A stretch of 64,000 nucleotides of DNA, taken from positions 4,427 through 68,426 of the forward strand of contig NMRA01000951.1 of NCBI GenBank assembly GCA_002633005.1. The letters are read 5' to 3'. Made by a program: the position numbers and the translations under genes. The notes under the pieces were generated by a model that worked only from the letters and a program-made list of their open reading frames with translations, was not told the origin of the DNA and searched no databases. Each line of letters begins with the position of its first letter. The stretch's first letter is position 1. Source of the stretch: Phoronis australis (Eukaryota; Phoronida; Phoronidae). This document shows, in pieces, positions 59,501 to 64,000 of the stretch.

Positions 59501-62500
59501 CTTCCCTATCAAAGTCAAGCAACGAGCAACCTCTGAGTTGGTGTGGTCGCATAAAATTGTTCTGCCTTTATAAGGAATTAGAATGTCCTCCGGATGCTTC
59601 GTAGCCGGGCTGGGTTTACTCCGCCAAGTTGTTTCTATATGAGCGAACAACTTGTCTCGAGCATTTTGAAGTTGGAAGCAACAGAAATCGATGCAACCTT
59701 CATAGAAATCGTTAGTGTCAAAAAATATCGAGTCTATTCTTTTAACAACCAAAACATCCACTGGACTTAATTCACGTAAAAAATCAACAAATGGGTAAAT
59801 TGAGTAATAATATCGTACAATTACATGCTTATAGCCTCTGTACCGTGAAACTTTGTCCGAGGAACCGGTTTCTTCTGTTGTAATTCCTGTCGGTAATAAG
59901 CTCAGCAGTTCGTTTTGCTGTGACTTACTGCAATACATGACTAGTCTCAAAAGTGTGACAATTGAAATCATAACTTGTAAATTGCACGCGCCTTCCTCCG
60001 TTAAGATACCCCTGGAATTCATTTCACCAAGGATGTCCCAAGTGTTGTTACTGTCCAAACCGTAAAGTGTTTTGAATAGGCTAATCACGACACTTGGTAA
60101 TCTGAACATTTCCCTCTTAATATCGTGCACTTTTCCTGTGCCCGTATGGAAACTAAGTTCCGGAAAAATGTCATTCAAAAGTTCGTGAATTTCAGTTAGT
60201 GTTTTCATCTTTATTTTTTCTTCAGCTTTGTGCTCTGCTCTAAGCAGTGTGAACTCTTTGAAAAGGTCGTCAGCATTTGCGCTACACCATAGTTTCACTG
60301 TTGTGGTCAGGACACGGTCAAATATATATCTATCGTTCTTGGCGGTCTCATATTGGCAAATCTTGGCCAGGTTTTGAGGAGTCCTTATTAGCTCTATCCC
60401 CGGTCTTCCTGGCTTGTCCGGTCGTCCTAATGGTGTCTTGCAAGCGAACGGGAGAGCACTGTCGAACTCAAACCCGCGAGCTACTACGTCATCTACGAAC
60501 CAATTTCCACCTTCAGTGTCGCAATCATTGAGAGATTTAATGCTCATGGTCCGCAGATAGGTTTCACCAATATTTAGGACAAACAAATGCACAAGCCTAA
60601 CTAGGTTCCTGAAATACTCAAGATCTGCGGTGTCATCTTCCACAAGGATTGCCCATTCCAAGTCTGAATACGGTGTTGCTTCTCCCCTAGATAAAGACCC
60701 CATAGCTATGGCTACGTATTCTTGTGGAGGTGGTCCAAGGATTTCCTGTCCCTTCGTAATGAGGTATTGATCCAGTGATATCATCCCAGTGCAAACGTCT
60801 TTAAAAATACTTCGCGTTTCTTCAACGAAAACCTTTTCCAGTTCTTTCCGCTCATATTCCGGAGCCTTTAAATTAAGATCGCGGCCAAAATTCTGCAATA
60901 GTTCAACCGCACGCAGCGAAATTCTGCTTCTGATGTTTTCTAATTTTTCTTTAACTTCCACCTTATAATGTATCGGTAGTTTGTTTACAGGCAACGACAG
61001 TACTTCACAGAATGCAATTTCATTTTCTTTTAATAGTGCTTCCAGCTTTTCTCTGTAAGAGCTACTCTTTGTCCTCAGTAACGCTGCATTGTAGAGTGCT
61101 GACGCAGTAACAAAGTGCTGAGTGTAGTTTGTTAACAAACCTCGTCTTTTGTAAACATCACCCATTTGTTGGAATATTTCACTGGCTGACATTGATCCAC
61201 CATCCTTGTTGATGAGAGCTTTAAGTGATGATGCAAGGCTGGCTTCTGTCGATTCCAGTTGTAATAATTCTGTAAATGTTAAGCGAACAATGTACTTTAC
61301 AAAATAACCATTCTTTGTAAGCAGTAGTGGGGTAACAATGGAGTTTCGTTACAGTCCGTGGGGCATGTCAAGCTTGGAGCAAAATATTCATTTCTTCATT
61401 ATTCGAAATATTTATAATTAGCTTAACTTGAGGAGTTCTCAAGATACCTGTCCTTCTCCGACTATAGAAAGATTCCAAAGTTTGACATGCATGACTAACT
61501 TGTATTTGGTGCAAGCTCATGACTATGGTTGGGTACAGACGGCCAAGAGTCATGACTATGGTTGGGTACAGACGGCCAAGAGTCATGACTATGGTTGGGT
61601 ACAGACGGCCAAGAGTCATGACTATGGTTGGGTACAGACGGCCAAGAAAAGTTTTGACTGATCTCAACAGACTGTTTTGTATTTTAAAAATTGCTGCCTT
61701 GAGGTGTTCAGATTTTTAAGGGAACTCGTAGGTCTGTTGAATGTAGAAAATCTCAGTAGTAAACCGGAACCACTGCATAAGTAGATAAATGAATCGATTT
61801 GCGTTTCAATTCTAAAACTGGTGTACCGATTTCACCCGAAATGAAACTAGCAACACTAAAGAAGTACACTATACAAAAAAATAACTCCCCCATCAATCGG
61901 CGCGGGGCCGTGGATATAACCTCAGTTCGCGGTCGGGGTCACCAACGACCTGATAGAAACCCGGCAGGTAATGTGCGCGTGATTTTTAATATTCTCACTA
62001 CTTCCTTTCCAAACTCCTTCAAGATCTCCTTTGTTAGTAAACATCTTTAAAGGTATCATAGAAATTTGCAACGCCCTTTTTAAACACACAGATATATTTT
62101 CCTCCATAGAAACTGAGAAATATATCAATCTAAGCTAATCAAAACGGCTTGTCGCGAATATTCTCCGCGTCAACTTTTTCTCCAAGCTACATAGCCTTTA
62201 AAAAGACCGCATTAAACATTTTAAATTGTCCGACTGGATGTTACGTTTGCCGTTCAAAAAGGTGACTTCTTCAAGACCAGCTACCCCACGAAATGGTGCC
62301 TTTTTTCTAAGGTTCTCTACAAGAGGGTGTCTTTTACGATTTAGTTCCCAATAAAGAGTTTACTTTGGGAGTTAGAAACTCCAATAAAGGTTCTTTAATG
62401 TTTTTATAACTTTGATTAAAAAGACGTCTCTTCATTCACTGTTTCAGACTCAAAAAGAATAAAAAATTCAGCTGTCCCAGAATCCATACGAAAGGGTGAC

Positions 62501-62960
62501 CTTTTTCACGGGAGCGCCCAAGAAATGGGTCCACTCTCTAAATGTGCGAGTTGCTCGTCCATCAAAATGTAGTCGAGTGCCTTCTTATAAATAATTCACA
62601 TCGGAATGCGACACATAACAATCTATGCATGGTAATAGCGGATGAAGTCTAGAGGCCGACATTTTTCGCATTACGGCAAAATGATGAATATGGTATTACA
62701 ACCAGGGGCAAGTGGCTTAAAAGTTTCGCGCTGAGTAACAACAACGACACCACATTATCGCTCGTCACGTACGTTGCCATCCTTGAACAATGCCTATTGT
62801 AGACAATGTCAAAATCAACCTCATCCAATGCAATGCACAGAAAAGCTGTAACAACTGAAGATGCGATATATTTTGAATAGTTGGTGTTAACAAGGGTTCT
62901 CTTACCTATTGACATATCTCCGGTTGTGGCAACACGTTTTCTGTCTGTATCGTCACTCAT
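56585..62960 (-). CDS. DUF294-type nucleotidyltransferase fused to about 22 TPRs
   Basis: Two exons: 62906-62960 (18 codons plus one base, donor G|GTAAGA) and 56585-61269 (acceptor TTTACAG), joined in phase 1 to 1579 residues. Residues about 145-345 resemble the GlnD/DUF294 nucleotidyltransferase: MGSLSRGEATPYSDLEWAIL at 208-227 fits the pol-beta pattern G-S-x(10)-D-x-E, with acidic residues at 221 and 223. Residues about 400-475 (FRLPSVVISLFKTLYGL, NTWDIL, LLRLVM) resemble the DUF294 C-terminal substrate-binding domain. From about 595 to the end there are some 22 TPRs of 42 residues, kinesin-light-chain/NPHP3 style, typified by HPDIASCLNNIGNVYDN. No signal peptide or membrane segment. Substrate and role are unknown; an adaptor or sensing role is inference only. 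The near-single-exon build differs from every neighbour. Confidence 0.88.
61518..61648. repeat. 33-bp tandem repeat, four near-perfect copies
   Basis: Unit begins catgactatggttgggtac and ends ggccaagagt. The copies are essentially identical, the last differing only at its end. The unit length is a multiple of three and it is open in several frames, but it lies in the intron of the TPR gene. Confidence 0.92.
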
Positions 62961-64000
62961 TGTTCTGGTCGATGAACGACACCTGAAAAGTTGCTACCAG
63001 TTGTTAGTATCGCTTGGCATTCATAAGTATGAGGACTTCGTTCTAGTAAAACAAAAACAGAAAGGTTGCAATAGTCCTTGCCTGAACGCAAAGCGAAGAC
63101 TCGGACAAACAACTTGAAGTCGTGCATTGTATAAGACTGAAGCCCACAGACGTAATAGGACCGTTTTCACGTAGGAGGGGTGTGAAATATGTGATGAGTA
63201 GTTAGCATTTAGCTTTGCCCTGGGGTCAATGACGATTTTTGTTCTTCCCCAGCCTTAAATGCTTTTTAGTCTCAGAGAGAAGCAACTGTATTAGACCACT
63301 TTCATGGGGATAAGTGGCCCAAATCAAAAGTTTTTTTTGATAAAAGGTGGTCTTACAACAGATTTAAAAGGACACTGCACCTTTTGTTTTGGCAACTCCT
63401 TCACCCAAATTAAGCCTAACTGGTTCTGATCACATGTAATTATAAAGTTGCTGCATCGTTTAAAGCATAAATTATACAGTTTTGTGTACTTTAAAGCATA
63501 ATTTACAGTTATTTCACCTAAAACAATTCCTCACTGTGTCACAACTAATGTGTGACCCTGTGGCAAGAATACCATCTTTGCTCATAAAACTTCTTCCAAA
63601 CTACGGTTGGCGAGATTCACAGAGTTGTTTCAAAGATTTATGGGGTCTAGGCAGCCACTTAAGTTAAGCTAAAACAGGGTTCACATTGTACTTTTGAAAA
63701 ATGCATCTTCCATTTAAATTATCCGATGTATGACACCGAGGAACATTGACTTCGTGAGGTCACTAAATTGAACACAAATTAAATAGAAGAAAGGCGTTGA
63801 GTGTAAATGAGTGACTTTTAAACAAGTTTCAAACGTTGTTCATAACTAAGTCAAGATACCGAAACCGAAAGCAAAATTCGTCGTAAACCGACCCTTTTCC
63901 AAGGGTTGATAACCTTATCGGTGTAGTGAAGGTGATATAGCTTACGAACCGTGTCTGCGCGTGCTAAGTAACTGAGTACTTGGTTTTGCGCCCTTCACAA
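62961..64000. other. Upstream flank of the TPR gene, no further gene seen
   Basis: Should contain the promoter of the minus-strand gene. No open frame with support, no repeat termini recognised. Confidence 0.4.

Noticed and set aside
1-64000. CRISPR arrays, bacterial operons or phage modules
   Set aside because: All tandem repeats lack unique spacers, and gene structure is spliced and eukaryotic throughout.

Overview
The window is nuclear DNA from an invertebrate animal. Genes have GT-AG introns with short, well-phased coding exons, AATAAA signals, AT-rich intergenic DNA, and many degraded transposons. The proteins are clearly metazoan (PDCD10/CCM3, AGFG1, LIPT2, coatomer epsilon, a C6orf163-like coiled-coil protein). 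I cannot fix the phylum. A vertebrate is unlikely given the compact genes and the nucleotidyltransferase-TPR gene; a marine invertebrate is the best guess. Two long N gaps (14822-14994, 41975-42486) and four single Ns (1698, 9789, 12691, 54933) mark a draft assembly.

Layout. 292-390 (-): first coding exon of coatomer epsilon, with the rest off the left edge. 0.4-15.8 kb: gene-poor DNA with two near-tandem duplications that look like unmerged haplotypes, a 1.4 kb element with 5-bp target duplications, and a dead L1/Tx1-type LINE. 15.9-21.3 kb (+): complete PDCD10 in five exons, with a 0.7 kb foldback element in intron 1. 26.0-38.6 kb (-): complete AGFG1 in ten exons. 38.9-47.3 kb (+): seven-exon coiled-coil gene resembling C6orf163, head-to-head with AGFG1 across about 330 bp. 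48.3-50.3 kb (-): three-exon LIPT2, tail-to-tail with the coiled-coil gene. 51-56 kb: transposon and repeat debris. 56.6-63.0 kb (-): a 1579-residue protein joining a DUF294/GlnD-type nucleotidyltransferase to about 22 kinesin-light-chain-like TPRs, built from one 55-nt exon and one 4.7 kb exon.

The intact genes are mostly unrelated housekeeping functions (COPI coat, CCM/STRIPAK signalling, clathrin-linked cargo sorting, mitochondrial lipoylation). They alternate in strand, so neighbours share promoters or 3' ends; I see no pathway grouping. The least ordinary items are the nucleotidyltransferase-TPR gene, a palindrome at 41254-41319 centred on a perfect retroelement tRNA-Lys primer-binding site, and two short-element families with 5-bp target duplications. 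Exon joins were made by hand from splice consensus, phase and family resemblance; no alignment was run.
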